Source: Theropithecus gelada
Taxonomy: Eukaryota; Chordata; Mammalia; Primates; Cercopithecidae
NCBI RefSeq assembly: GCF_003255815.1
Contig: NC_037671.1
Coordinates: forward strand, 153,132,645-153,196,644
Direction: 5' to 3'
DNA: 64,000 nucleotides
In this document: positions 35,369 through 47,919 of the stretch, in pieces
How the letters are laid out: each line of letters opens with the position of its first letter
Numbering within the stretch: position 1 is the first letter of the stretch
The notes under the pieces: model-generated
What the model was told of the DNA's origin: nothing
The model's database searches: none
Seen by the model: only the letters and a program-made list of their open reading frames with translations
Translations under genes and position numbers: made by a program

Positions 35369-35407
<39 letters not shown>

Positions 35408-35711
35408 GATAAGATGGAGTTTTGCTCTTGTTGCCCAGGCTGGAGTGTAATAGCGTGATCTCGGCTCACTATAACCTCTACCTCCTGGGTTCAAGTGATT
35501 CTCCTGCCTCAGCCTCCCAAGTAGCTGAGATTACAGGCACCTACCACCACACTCAGCTAATTTTTGTATTTTTAGTAGAGACAGGGTTTCACCATGTCAG
35601 CCAGGCTGGTCTTGAACTCCTGACCTTAGGTGATCTGCCCACCTTGGCCTCCTAAAGTGCTGGGATTACAGACATGGGAGCCACTGTGTCCAGCCAAAAA
35701 TAGGTAAATTT
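35355..35711 (-). mobile_element. Alu SINE, AluS-like, with TTTA-repeat tail and duplication
   Basis: Antisense Alu 35371-35695. The tail is a TTTA array of about ten units in place of pure T. Duplication 35355-35370 and 35696-35711, 15 of 16 identical (aaaaatagg...aaattt). Confidence 0.96.
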
Positions 35712-36465
35712 TAATTTCTACATTAAATATGTTTTAGTCCCACATCTAGCTGCACCGAAAACACCTATCACACCGTGCATGACACTTGGAAAATTAATTA
35801 ATTGGGTTATTAAGAGGACTATATAAAAGGAACAATAATGCCTGTCCTCAATAAACATATCATCACAAAAGGTAAAACATTTAAAAAACTATACATTAGA
35901 AAGTGATGCCCCCATATGACAAATGCAGATAAAGTGTGGAAGAAAAGTTTCAGAATTTATTCACAACTAGAAAAGTCAAGCACTGCCCTTCCAAGTTTGT
36001 CCTATACTCTCTCTGCTTGTTTATACTATCCATCATCTCTCTTACAACAGTTAAAATTAAGTCTGTTTGATGCTAGTGTTTGGATCACATGGCAGCCTCC
36101 AATGTGCTATTCCCAGGGTTAATAACCAGTTTAGAACTGGGGGTCTCTGCTTACACATGTTGAATGCCTGTGATGTACATTCACTTCTTCAAACCACAAA
36201 GGCTTCAATTTACCTGTGAAATGCACCTTGATGCCACATCTATCCAATGTTTACCAACCATTCAAGGCCCCCTATCAGCATTTAGCTCTATAACATTGGT
36301 ATTTTATATTAAGTAGTTTTATATAAAACAAATTCATACTTTAAAGATATGCACCTTTCTAGGTAACATAAAATTAATATAGCTATTAGAAAGTGAGAAA
36401 TTGAAGTATTTTATTCAAATTTTATTTAGTTTCTGCAAAATAACTCAGCCTTCTCCATAAAAGTC
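35712..36465. other. Unassigned sequence
   Basis: No recognised repeat or gene; the frame at 35916-36122 is unsupported. Confidence 0.4.
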
Positions 36466-36786
36466 AATCTTTACTTTTTTTTTTTTTTTGAGACAGAGTT
36501 TCACTCTTGTCACCCAGGCTGGAGGGCAGTGGCGCAATCTTGGCTCTCTGAAACCTCCACCTCCAGGGTTCAAGCAATTCTACTGCCTCAGCCTCCCGAG
36601 TAGCTGTGATTACAGGCGCCTGCCACCACACCTGGCTAATTTTTGTATTTTTTTTAGGAGAGACAGGTTTCACCATGTTGACCAGGCTGGTCTTGAACTC
36701 CTGACCTCAGGCAATCTGCCTGCCTCAGCGTCCCAAAATGCCAGGATTACAGGCGTGAGTCACCACACCCGGCCAACTTTACTTTT
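36466..36786 (-). mobile_element. Alu SINE, AluS-like, with target-site duplication
   Basis: Antisense Alu 36479-36774 with duplication core ctttactttt at 36469-36478 and 36777-36786. The frames 36464-36676 and 36488-36796 are Alu. Confidence 0.94.
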
Positions 36787-38224
36787 AAATAAATGATTCC
36801 TCCATGAATTACATGACAAACTTTTAGATAAACTAAATTATGCCTGGAATGCAAAGCACCTACTCACCATTGCATAATATTTTAGGCAATGAGCCAAATT
36901 ATAAAAAATACACAAAAAAAATCTCTTTATATAGCTAAACAGTTGCTTCAACTGTGAAGTCAAGTAAAAAGTCATAAATTCAACTATTAAGTCAAACAGG
37001 CAGCCTAGTCTCTAGATGGAAAGAAAATATGAAGTCATAAACTAGATGAAAGCTGGCACAGAAGGCAAAGTAAATTACTTAAGGTCCCTAGGACTTTTGG
37101 GTAAGAAAAGAGTGCATTAACAACCCAAAATATCCATTTGTATGATCTGCCTTAGGAGATATAAAAGGAAGGAAAAAGTTAATCTGGAAAAAATCAACAA
37201 AGTAGATCTCTGAAATCTGCTGTGCTAATAGAACACTACATCAAAAGTCATAAATTAAGAATTTTAACATGTTATTATGTATTTCACCAGGAGCCCTCTA
37301 AAGGCTTTATTTTAGTTTAAAAAAAAAAATACAACAGATGGTCACACAACAGCTCCAGCACATTCCCCAGTGAGTACCTGCAACACCAGCATAACCAACT
37401 CTTCCAACTTGTGACAAAGGAGAAAATTCGAGCTGGAACACCAATGTTATTTTTTTTTAATTTAGAAGAAAATAAGATCACTGAGTTTAAAAAAAAAAAA
37501 AAAGACAATAACAACACAACAAAAACACTGCAGGTCTACAGGAGTGGGAATAACAGAGGTCACAAAGGCTATGGATGGAAAGATTAAAGACAATTTGTTC
37601 TCTCTCTCTTGGGTTTGTTTTTTGCTCTGAAAAAAGGTTTGGGATTTTGCCAAGGACAACCCTACACTACTCTGATGTATTCAAAGTCCTCATGCAATGC
37701 AAATATGTTCTACAATAAAGCAGTCAAATAAAATGTATAATTTCCAACAAGAGCAGTTTGGTAAGTTAAACCAATTGAGGGTAAAGGCAAGGCTGAAATG
37801 AACGTGGGACCCAGGGAAAGGCAGTGAAGATACAGAAAAGCTTTATGTAAAAAAAGTCTTCACATACTAAGTCATGAAATAAAATGAAAATTTTAAAAGA
37901 TCACGAAGAATTTTAATTAAACAAGTTGCGTTTTTTCAACAATTTCAGGGTAAAAATAATTGTAAAACTTTGATATTAATTTTGCAATTCCGTATTTTAA
38001 ATTCAAATTCCTTTTGTTACCACTATAAGGATATAAATAGCTCAATTTCAAACAATGTAATCTCTGGAAAGACAATTCTTATTATAAAATATTTGGGAAT
38101 TCCTTAGGGTTCTAAGTACAACCAAATCTATTCATATACCATGTTTAAAAAAATGTAAAAATTATGGAAACCAATCAATAAGTTCCGAAGGTGTAGTTTG
38201 TTTCCAGGCACTAGTTCACTATTA
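36787..38224. other. Unassigned AT-rich sequence
   Basis: About 1.4 kb without a named repeat. Contains A runs at 37319-37329 and 37488-37503. The minus-strand frames 37317-37517 and 37462-37659 are poly-Phe readings of those runs. Confidence 0.4.
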
Positions 38225-38813
38225 ACAATTGTCAGGGCCCACTTTGTCACTTCTCCAGAACAAAATGAAAATGCAAGCCTTTTATTCAAACACCAGGAAA
38301 AATAATTCCTTTATCTTTCTTCCCAGGTGTCTCTCTCAACTTGTCACATTATTTTTTATTTGTTATTGAATGACAAGCTCTCTTGGGCATGGGACTGACT
38401 ATCCATGAGGTGATTATAGACCCTCACAGGTACCTGGGACCCTGTATCATAATTCAGTAAACACTTACCAAACTCAACCATCCCCACACCTGTGCCCAAG
38501 CTTCCACTAGGAGCAGAGGGTAGATAGTCCCTGGGAAGGGTGGGGGCAGCAGAATAGGTAGCCAAGAACCCACCCCAGGAAGGCAAGAGGCATGGGAGAC
38601 AGACCATATGTGAGCAGAGGGTCCAAGCCTCAAGCTCATGGCCCATTGTCTCATGGGGCTTCATTTATAAAACCAAAATCAAAGATAAAATTAATAAAAA
38701 TTTCAAGACAGCAATAACAGGATATTAAACCCCAAGTGTGGACCCTCTTCTGAATTTGGGATCCTGTGTCACTGCACTGGTTGCCTGCCTATGAAGCAAG
38801 TCCTGACAGTTGT
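38225..38813. mobile_element. hAT MITE with 8-bp target-site duplication
   Basis: Element 38233-38805 (573 bp) begins 'cagggcccac' and ends 'gcaagtcctg' (reverse complement caggacttgc), the CAGG start of many hAT elements. The flanks are acaattgt (38225-38232) and acagttgt (38806-38813), an 8-bp duplication with one mismatch. 'tgtcactgcactggttgcc' and 'ttataaaaccaaaatcaaag' recall a Charlie-type family whose name I cannot fix. More GC-rich than its surroundings. The 102-residue minus frame lies inside it. Confidence 0.7.
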
Positions 38814-39699
38814 TACTCAGACTAAGGGAAAAAATTACTAAATTTTTTTTCCTGAATGTTTTCTTGTAGTAACTACTGTCAGTTTACTTGGCTGAATCTG
38901 TCTTCATAGTATGTACTGCCAAGTCTTTGTCAATGCCACAATTACAGATAAAGAAATCTAATAGAAGAAAAAACACACTGGATATACAATATTTTACCTG
39001 TTAATTCATGTGTCAGACAATCCATACTAAGTGCAAAGCAAATTAGTTCTGAAGCTTAAAGAAGACAATAGCATAGGCAAGAATGTCAAAGATGAATATT
39101 CTAACAAATAGATTTTCTTAATCTAGAAAATAAAGCAATTACAGTTGAAGCACTTCCTATGCATAATGTACAAGAGCCTCCTACAGGCACAGGGTAACAA
39201 TTGTGAGTAGATGCATTTCAGGTCTTTGAAATGGCAGAGTCTAGAAACACAAGACAATTAGGCTCCTAATAAAATAGAAAGGGGGATAGTAGGCATGGCC
39301 AGATATTTAGACATTTAAAAATAAATTAGTTTAATTTGGGATGAGAAAAACTGATTTTGTGAGTACTCATTTTACAATATACAATATTGCATACAATATA
39401 CAATATGGCTCATTTTAATTGAATATACAATGAAAATGAATCAACAGAAAAGGCAGAGTATGCTTCAAAGCAATGCACAGAATATTTTTCATCTAAGGTA
39501 TTTAATATACCCAAATTTTAAATGAAATGTAAGAGAATAATAATACACAAATGAATAAACCCTTAAAAAATATCAGAGACTGAAGTTGAGAATCAACTAA
39601 AACTGAATGATACTAAAAATAACAAAAGAAGCTTTTGCTATTATATTTTGGACACGAGGATTAAAGAAAATGATGCTTATATCAGGGCAGACAGTAAAC
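38814..39699. other. Unassigned sequence
   Basis: No named repeat. A small array of 'acaatata' motifs lies at 39373-39408. Confidence 0.4.
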
Positions 39700-39977
39700 T
39701 GCACTTTGTTGGTTTGTTTGAGGCAGAGCCTCACTCTGTCTTCCAGGCTCTGCAGTGGTACAGTCACAGCTCACTGCAGAGCCTTGACATCCCAGGGTGA
39801 TCCTTCCACCTCAGTCTCCCAAGTAGCTGTGACTACAGGTGAGCACCACCGTGCCTGGCTAATTTTTTGTGTTTTTTGTATAGACGGGATTCTGCCACGT
39901 TGCCCAGGCTGATCTCAAACTTCTTGCCTCAGCCTCCCAAAGTGCTAAAATTATAAGCAGGAGCCACTGAACTGGCC
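39700..39977 (-). mobile_element. Alu SINE, AluJo-like
   Basis: Antisense Alu with many substitutions and small deletions: 'gaggcagagcctcactctg', 'gagccttgacatcccaggg', ending 'ccactgaactggcc'. An old subfamily. Confidence 0.92.
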
Positions 39978-40129
39978 CAGTACAGTGTTAACAGTGGCAA
40001 ATCCTATTTTGCTAATGTCACTCAGTTTGATATTGAGAGGGTAAGATAAATACCACATACAAAAAGAAGAAAGTAAACCCTGCATATAGATGAGAATTCT
40101 ACAAAACAGCAAATGTTCACTTCCAGTAA

Positions 40130-40690
40130 GTTTAGATATCAGCTCCCAGAAGAATTACATCCCATCCGTAAGAAAACTTACAGATCTGTGTCATTGGAGC
40201 CAATTTGTCTAAGGTCACTGATGACTTTCATATCACCAACGCGATGCATGTTTTCAGTCCTCACTCTTCTTGATATTTCAGCAAAATTCAATACCAGTGA
40301 TCACTTACTTCTCCTCACATTCTTGGCTTCCATTATGTAAACCCACTAGTTTCTTCCAACCTTTCTGGCCACTCATAGGTTTCCTTTGCAAATTCATAGT
40401 CCTCTCATTGGCCATTAAATGTTGAAATTTTTCCTTAGTATCAATAGCTTCAATTACAAGCAAATGTAACTGTCCCATTAAAATTCTTAGAAGTCCATAA
40501 TCTAGACATAATCCTTTGCCCTCTACACCTATATATCCAACTACCTAATTGATTTCTTGACTTGTGTGTCACTATAAACTCCATGAGGTTAAGGACCACA
40601 TTTGCTTATATTCAGTATCCTACATCTAACATCTAGCATAATGCATGGCAATTAGTGGACACACAAATTCTTATCAAATAAATAAATAAA
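40130..40690 (+). mobile_element. L2 LINE, reverse-transcriptase end and 3' UTR
   Basis: Sense L2. 40200-40330 recalls the end of the L2 reverse-transcriptase region ('gtcctcactcttcttgatat', 'ccagtgatcacttacttctc'). 40560-40690 is the 3' UTR and terminus ('aaactccatgaggttaagg', 'aatgcatggcaattagtgg', then an AAAT tail). The open frame 40113-40340 is this relic. Confidence 0.7.
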
Positions 40691-42131
40691 GACTATTCTG
40701 ATTAGAGAAATCTTAGTTGACGATGGAGAGGGCAACACTTCAACTGCTGATTGAGCCATCAATACAAACTAATTTGAGGCTCACATTTTGTAGGAATATT
40801 AACAGGCTGATATGCATATGTTACTAAACATGTACGCATATACACACACAATCTTAGACAAAATTTCAGTCTGGCAGCATCACACAAATCCTGAATTTCA
40901 AGTATTTAGTTAACTAAACTCTTCAATGGAACTTTATTAGGGCCTTCATTTAAGAGTCTGAAAATACAATACAATAACATTTCTTACCAGTAATGTTTAT
41001 TTTCAAGCAACTTGCCTCTGTTTAGACTGATTTTTTTTTCTGTTCTCAAGTTTATACTACTGTTAAATATTATCTTTGATATAAATTTTCATGAGTAGAA
41101 AACTTTTTCTAAAATAGATTTGCAAAAAAGAATTTCCCACCAAAACCTCCAGCAATTCCATGACTTCTGTGGACAGCACCCAAAGTTTGCCTCCTTGTTG
41201 GTAATTCATTTTTATACACGTCCACCCACCCAAGAAGCAAATTTCTATTGGTTCTGTTTTATTTTCTCCTAAATTAAGTTTAACCTAACTAGTATTTGGC
41301 ACTTTGCTTTAGTCAGAGATTTCTCTAACCCTCTGACAAATTCCAATGTTTCTATTTCAACCAGAAATAATTTCCTGAAATCTCTGTACCAAATGAAAAC
41401 ACTGCCCCAAGCCAAGGAAATTCAATATGCACATTAAACACCTTTTCAAAAAAAAAACTTAGTGTATTCTGTTTCACCAACATAGGGTAAGTTTCTTTTC
41501 CACAGAAGTTCCCACCGATAAAGAAATCTCACAACTTTTTGAAACAAAGTATTTAGTTGATAGCAATGATAAATGTACTCTTCACATTTGTAAGAAAAAA
41601 AGATCACTATATCCATGGCCAAATGAGCAAAAACAAACCAGTATCTAACCTTGAAGAAACAGAAATGACTACTATAAGGAAGTGCTTTCCTCCATTTATT
41701 TTATCTAGCTAGAAAGCATATATTAAGCCATCTATCAAGAAACAAAAGGTTATCTTGTGTACTTAGCTGTAGATGTATGCCAAGGGAAGCTGCTGTTACA
41801 AATTAATAAAGTAAGAATGCACACAAAGAGAGCGTGCTTGATGCACTCAGCTTCCAATAACCTAAAAATACCTCCAAAATAATATATATTCCAACACAGA
41901 GATCCATTTCAAATCCAATGAAACAAAATGCTGGCCATTTCCTATATTATTGTTATTTACTAACACCCTGGAGTAGCTTTAAAGAGATATTCTAGCAAGA
42001 ATGTTGAGGATAGGAGAAGAAACAGAAGAGCAAAACGATCAAGTTAACTTGATACCTATGCCTCCAAACAAATAAGACTTTGGCTGCTTCAAGTCATATT
42101 TTTATTTTAATGTGAATATTTAGATTAGACT
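40691..42131. other. Unassigned AT-rich sequence
   Basis: About 1.4 kb without a named repeat or gene signal. Confidence 0.4.
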
Positions 42132-42604
42132 TGTGGTAGGCTGAATAATGCCCCCCACACACAAGTATCTATATCCTAATCACTGGGACTTTAAATAAGT
42201 TAGGTTATATGGCAAAGGGGAATTAAGGTTGACAATCAGCTAACGTTGAGATGGGGAGAGTGTCCTGGATTACCAAGGTGGACACAATACAATCACAAGT
42301 GTCTTTAAATGTGGAAGAGGGGGGCAGAAAAGAAAAGAGATGACGGTGTGGGCTTTAAAGAGAGAGAAAAAGGGTCATGAGCCAAGAAAGACAGGTGACT
42401 TCTAGAAACCAGAAAAGGCAAGGAAATGAATCTTCCCCTAGAGACTCCAGAAGGAACCTAGCCCTGCAGACCTTTTTATGGGCTCAGTGAGACTCACCTG
42501 ACTTCTGAGCTCCAGAAATGTAACAGAATAAATTTGTGTTGCTTTAAGCTACTAACTTTGTTGCAATTTGTTGCAGCAGCCATAGAAAACTAGTATAATA
42601 CATA
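42132..42604 (+). mobile_element. MLT1 (ERVL-MaLR) solo LTR, near complete
   Basis: Starts 'tgtggtaggctgaataatg' and ends 'gaaaactagtataataca'. Internal: 'gatggggagagtgtcctgg', 'aatcacaagtgtctttaaa', 'catgagccaagaaagacagg', 'cctccagaaatgtaac'-like region and polyadenylation signal in 'agaataaatttgtg'. MLT1C/D-like. No internal sequence, so solo. Confidence 0.93.
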
Positions 42605-42774
42605 CTTCAACAACTAACAAAACAACAAACTGACAACAATGAAAACATTATACATCCTGTTATTCCTAAGCAGAATAACAAACTAACCATCTTATATAAC
42701 TTGTAGTTGGGGAAGGGGAACTCATGGTTTATTTCAGACCCCATTAAAACAATTAGCTATTCATCCTTGGGTAT

Positions 42775-42846
42775 CAGTTTTCATAAATATATATACACAT
42801 ATGAATACATATATTCATAAATATATATATAGATATATATATATGA
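42775..42846. repeat. AT-rich simple repeat
   Basis: Two 'ttcataaatatatata' motifs within a TA-rich tract. Confidence 0.85.
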
Positions 42847-43454
42847 GTTTATTGGAATGTTCTAAGGTTTTCTAGAATTCTCAAGTGTTTTTGCATCCTG
42901 AATGCTAATTATGAAGTGTTGTTTGAGCTTTGACCTTTTCTATGAAATTGTTTTCTTAACCTCTAATGAGCTTTTTTTAAAAAAAAAAAAAAAAAGTAGT
43001 CATGTTAAAATCCATCCAATGTAAGTTCACAAAATTATTCATAATAACCTAGTGCCTTTCACTTTAGGTCTCTAACAAAGTCTCTGCTTTACTACAGCAC
43101 TTCTGTCGTCTTTCAAAAACACTTAAGTTCAAGTAAGAGAACCTGGTGTTGAAAGTTAGAGAACGTTTCAGTTAATACCTGCCTGCAGCTTTTTTCTATT
43201 TCAGAAGAGGGAAGACAAAAAAAGAAATCAATATTGTGCAGAATTTTTCTTTTAAGTAAGTCTTAACATACAGATTTTACAGGTTCAATGAGGCATTATC
43301 TAGATGAAGAAACAATATATCTCTTTTTTTTATGGCTAAGAAGCCTTTCCTGTAAACTATTACAAGTCTGTGATATACAGCTTAACATCTACAGTTAAAG
43401 AAAGAAAAAGAAACTATAGTACACATTTTCACCGCATTTAACCATGAAGTGAAT
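42847..43454. other. Unassigned sequence
   Basis: No named repeat. A-run at 42979-42995. Confidence 0.4.
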
Positions 43455-43455
43455 T

Positions 43456-43457
43456 TT

Positions 43458-43525
<68 letters not shown>

Positions 43526-43562
43526 TTCTTTTCTTTTCTTTCTTTCTTTCTTTTTTTTTTTT
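43456..43562. repeat. TTTC microsatellite
   Basis: About 20 TTTC units, a short TTTTC section, further TTTC units and a terminal T11. It is not attached to a recognisable Alu, though its T-run end would fit a lost SINE tail. Confidence 0.97.
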
Positions 43563-44980
43563 AAAGGAGAGAGTGAGTCACCAAACCGAAAATAAACCAG
43601 ACAAGGAACGTTAAAATCACATTACATTAAGAGCTGGGTTGCCTTCTATAAGTTAGAGAATCAAAATATTCTTAGAATATACGATAATGCCTTCAATAAA
43701 TATCACTGAAAGATATAATTTAAAAGTAAATTTTATGCAACAATGTTCTCTGGGCTTTAAATGAATTTAATATTCCTGGGAGTAAATGACAGTCATGGCC
43801 AATAGTTGAAAACAGTCAGAAAATATATATATTCAACATTTTCCCAACCACTGTTATAAATATGCCACATGTCAAGGTATTTTACAGGGCATCCAGTTTT
43901 CTGATATAAGTACTGTGAGATTCTTTTTACATTTAGTCGACAAAATAAAATTTTACTTTTCAAGACATTTGGAAGTAGAAACTGAGGCAGGAAATGAACG
44001 GAGGGAAAGTGAATAGGCAGAAGATTCTAGCTATTAGGGAAGATGAGAATGAAAGGCTAAACAATCCTGTTCCAGAAAAAAATCTAATAAGGATAGAAAC
44101 TTTCCAGGAAGAGTTTGGGGCAATAGAGATGGACAGGGATATTACCGAGGAGAAAAGAGAAGTCTTAAAGGAAAGCAATTATAAAGTAATGAAAAATTTA
44201 AATCAGAAATGCATTCACTAGATACAAAACAACCTTTAAAAAAAAACCCACAACAAAAGCAGGTCAATCAATAAAGAGAATGTGTCCTGGCTGTGAAATG
44301 GACCAGGCAAATGGACTCTGATAAAATACATTCCTTTTTATTTTTAATCACAAACTAGTGGCCCAACAGGTATATGTGGAGTGTGTATGAGGTTAACACT
44401 GGGTATTTTCATACTGTATTTCCGGCTGGGTTTCAAATGAGTTGAATATCGTCATGCCGATTATGGTTTCTCTTCAATTATTTTAACTGAGCTAATGTAT
44501 AACAAGAACATAGCAGAAGCAAATAAGTCTGTGTGCCAGCTTATGAGCAGGTGATAAAACATAGCCAAAGAAATAAGAAGACTGAAAAAAGGCAGTTGCA
44601 GAAACAAAAGACAGAGAGAGGAGAGGGGGAGGAGGAGAGGCTAGAGAATGGGGAGATGAAGGACACAGTTCAATAGGGCAAAGTAGAAGTTGACAGCAAC
44701 ACAACCACACCTTGCCGTCTCTCCAAGGCTGCTTCTTCCCTCCAGAGAGGATAAAGCCAAGCGAAATCAGGTGATTCTGCTGAACTTTTGCTTCTAATCT
44801 GTTCTTTGTTTCTCTGAGGTTTTCTCCTCATGAACTCTGTGTTTTATTTGAACAGTGCCGCAGAAGCCTGGTTGTGCTGCTTCTGTTTATTCACATGGTT
44901 CGTGATGTCACAGGTGGGTGCACCCGAGCTAAATGCGGCACATGGGTGTGTGCACTTGTGTGTTGCTTGTTTGTTTTGTT
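43563..44980. other. Unassigned sequence
   Basis: No named repeat. A purine-rich tract lies at 44610-44642. The frames 43994-44221, 43960-44178 and 44492-44710 are unsupported. Confidence 0.4.
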
Positions 44981-45064
44981 TTTTGACACCCCCCCCCAAT
45001 GTAGTTTAAGGAACTCCCTGAATTTTTGACACCCCCCTCATTTAGTTTAGGGAACTCCCTGAAT
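44981..45064. repeat. Tandem duplication, 43 bp + 41 bp
   Basis: Copy 44981-45023 and copy 45024-45064 share 'ttttgacaccccc' and 'ggaactccctgaat'. They differ in C-run length (about ten versus six) and at a few bases. Confidence 0.93.
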
Positions 45065-46190
45065 TTGTTATCTTTTTATTTTGCAATAATTTCAAACTTA
45101 CAGAAAAGTTGCAAGAATAACACAAAGAATTCCTGAATATCCCTTACCCAAGTTCACCAATTTTCAACATCTTCTATTATGTATTTCCCATCTTTACATC
45201 TATTTACCATTTATTACATATAATTCTACATATTTTCAAAACAACTTGAGAGTGGTTGCATACAACTTGCTCTTTAACTCCCAATAATTCAATAATATGT
45301 ATTTCCAAACTGTAACAATATTCTCTTACATAATCACAATATTGATACCAAATTAAGAAAACTTAACATTGATACACTACAATTATACAATCCAGAGTTT
45401 GGTAAACCTGTGAAGCAAATCTAGTCTGCCACCTGATTTTATCTATTCAGTTTTACTGGGACAAAATCATGCCCCTTCTTTACTGCATTATTTGTGGCAA
45501 CAGTGTGAACAACAGCAGAACTGAGTAGTTGTTGCATGAGACAACAGTATTTCCTGCAAATTATAAAATATTTATTTGTTATTTTATTTTAAAATTTTTC
45601 AGACACCTGATATGATTCACAGTCCATATTCAACTGCCAATTTTCTCAATAATGACCTTCTTAAGTATAATTTCCAGTCTAGGATTCAACCCAGGATCCT
45701 GAATGGCATTTAGTTGCAACTCACATCTCTAAATCTCCTTTAATGCAAAACAGTTCTTCAGCCTTTGTTGTGTTTCATGATACTGCCATCTTCAAGAATA
45801 TAGGCCAGGCATTTTTTTAGACAATTTCTCTATTTGGATTTGTCTGATATTTCCTCATGATGAGATTCAGGTAATGCATTTTGTCGGAATGCTACAAAAG
45901 TGGTTTTGTGTTCTTACAGCATCCTACCTGAAGGCACATGATATCTGTCTGCCTCCCCTCAGTGATATTAATTTTGACACTCAGTTTTTCCACTATGTGG
46001 TTACCATTTCTTTTGGCTTGCAATTAATAAAATGTCTGTAGGGAGGTGCTTTAAGACCATGCAAATATCCTGCTCTCTGTCAAATTTCTACTACCTCCAA
46101 TTTAATATCCAATGATGACTCTTTTCCAAATCAATGTTTACTATAATGGATGCTAAGTGGTAATTTTCCTAATTCATTTTTATGATCAGA
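45065..46190 (-). mobile_element. Old L1 LINE fragment (L1M), about 1.1 kb
   Basis: Known old L1 sequence: 'aatttcaaacttacagaaaa', 'gttgcaagaataacacaaag', 'ggattcaacccaggatcctg', 'tttgtctgatatttcctcat', 'ctttaagaccatgcaaatat'. Minus orientation is inferred from T-richness of the plus strand (L1 sense is A-rich). The longest single L1 stretch here. Confidence 0.65.
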
Positions 46191-47279
46191 AATCAGATGT
46201 TCAGAAATATTAAATGACTCACCTCCCAGTTATTTTTCAAGGATCCTTTAGAGAACTTGAGAACTTTCAAAACTCTTAATTTCCATGATCTTAGCCTCTC
46301 AGAGTACAAAATGCCTGAACAAATGTTCTCAAGACTCAGATAACCAGAATCTCCTGCTCATCAGCATACAAAACCTATCTTGTAAAGCTACTACTGTGTT
46401 AAAAAGCTACATTTTTGAAACTCCATTGTTTTCATTCTAGAATGAGCATCAATTTCTATAATACAAAGTAGAAAACAAACATTAAAGACAAAGTAAAACA
46501 AAAACAAAACCTGACATATTTTGTACAATCTGAATTTTTAGTCTGATCATGAATCACTCCTTTCCATTTAACCTAAGAGGGCCACAGATCATCATGCAAT
46601 AACCACTGTCTTAGGCTCAAGAAATAATAAAACAAGGTGTAGGGACTGATAACTAAATTATTTGCAAGATCACTGCCAGTGTTTTGCTAGGTAACACTAA
46701 ACCATATTCAATTATACCCTTGAGTCTCCTAATTCAAAGGGAGAGCAGGATGGTGGGAAAAAAAAAAAAAAAAAAAAAAACCCTGAAAGTCATGTTGTAA
46801 GAGAAACATGAATGGTTATTTAAAGCAGAGGTGACATCATGGGACATGATAGCTGTCATCAAATAGAAGAAGGGTTCTCATATGAAAGAAACATTAGAAA
46901 CTGACTTAAGACATTCACAAGAGTTTGAACTGTGTCCTAGAAAACACTACATTCTTCAATGGAAAAAAAAAATGATCTTCCTAACTCACCTGATCCTAGG
47001 AGAAAAAACAATGACCTCAGAAAATAAAATAAATGCTTAGAACAATCTGTGGACTGAATAAATGGCAAGGAGTTGGCAAAATAAGGCTATATAAGTATCT
47101 GTATACTCCTTTTCTCAAATCAAACTTAACTTCAAGAAATAAAGTTTTCAATGCCTCTGTTCATCAAAATATAAGTTTTTTGAACTTCTGCAACTGAAGA
47201 CTCACAACTGCCTCAGGCAGAAGCAAGAAGAGAAATAACTTCATACCAATGCTCACTGTCATTATCTTTTTCTCTGCAG
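46191..47279. other. Unassigned sequence
   Basis: No named repeat. An A23 run lies at 46758-46780 with no SINE recognisable beside it. Confidence 0.4.
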
Positions 47280-47420
47280 CAAAACGTATGCCCCAAACTG
47301 ACAACAACACAAGGGCAGGAAAAGATGCTGCTAAAAGGAAAAGATCACATATGAGTGTTGCGAATACATCTAAAAACACCCAATGTCTCAACTGAAACCG
47401 AAGCCATACAATGTAATAAA
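47280..47420 (+). other. Candidate 3'-terminal exon (weak)
   Basis: A good splice acceptor (pyrimidine tract ending ctttttctctgcag at 47279) is followed, in one frame, by 37 codons (47282-47392), a TGA at 47393-47395 and AATAAA at 47415-47420. The peptide contains a basic cluster KRKR. No homology is recognised, and the antisense strand is open as well. Hypothesis only. Confidence 0.15.
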
Positions 47421-47649
47421 TAGCTTAAGAACCATTAGTACTTGTACCAACTCAGGAGATAAGAACTACTGCCTTTCAGCATTAAGTTTATACCATAAAA
47501 TTTGAAACAATCTCCTTTACACAATGTGGCAAGGTAGGCCACATTCATTGGTATAGGATGATATAAAATGGGCCCATCCTCTCTTGGTTCACTTTTGAAT
47601 TTCAAACCCTGCCTTTATGGGAAGCTAAGAAATTAGAAGCATCATTACA

Positions 47650-47872
47650 CAGCGTTTACACACAGGGCATCTACCATCAGACTGCTTGGGCCAAATCCTG
47701 GCCCTGTTATTATCAGCTATGTGACCTTGGGCCAGGTACTTATTTTCTCTGTACTTGTTTCCTCATGTGTAAAATGGTGATAATAAAGGTAAGTACCTTA
47801 TTTAGTTGCTGTGAAGATTATACAATATAATATTTTTAAAGAGTGCCTTGCACATAGAAAATATTTAAGAGG
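47650..47872 (+). mobile_element. MIR SINE, near full length
   Basis: Sense MIR: 'ccatcagactgcttgggcc', 'cagctatgtgaccttgggcc', 'tgtttcctcatgtgtaaaat', 'tagttgctgtgaagattata', 'gagtgccttgcacatag'. Confidence 0.92.
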
Positions 47873-47919
47873 TAAAGCTACTTTCTATTGGCAATAGGGA
47901 GGCAGTGAACATTTAAGAC

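Noticed and set aside
40113..40340. 75-codon frame with reverse-transcriptase-like context
   Set aside because: It is a decayed L2 fragment, not an active or domesticated gene.
43456..43562. Regular array that could be mistaken for a CRISPR-like repeat
   Set aside because: It is a simple TTTC microsatellite with no spacers; the same applies to the GGAA and TA arrays.
46758..46780. A23 run as a possible processed-pseudogene tail
   Set aside because: No mRNA-like or SINE sequence upstream and no flanking duplication; the A26 run at 62851-62876 is similar.
47164..47391. Hydrophobic 75-codon minus-strand frame resembling a membrane protein
   Set aside because: Hydrophobicity is expected from reading A-rich sequence in antisense; no signal or start context beyond chance.
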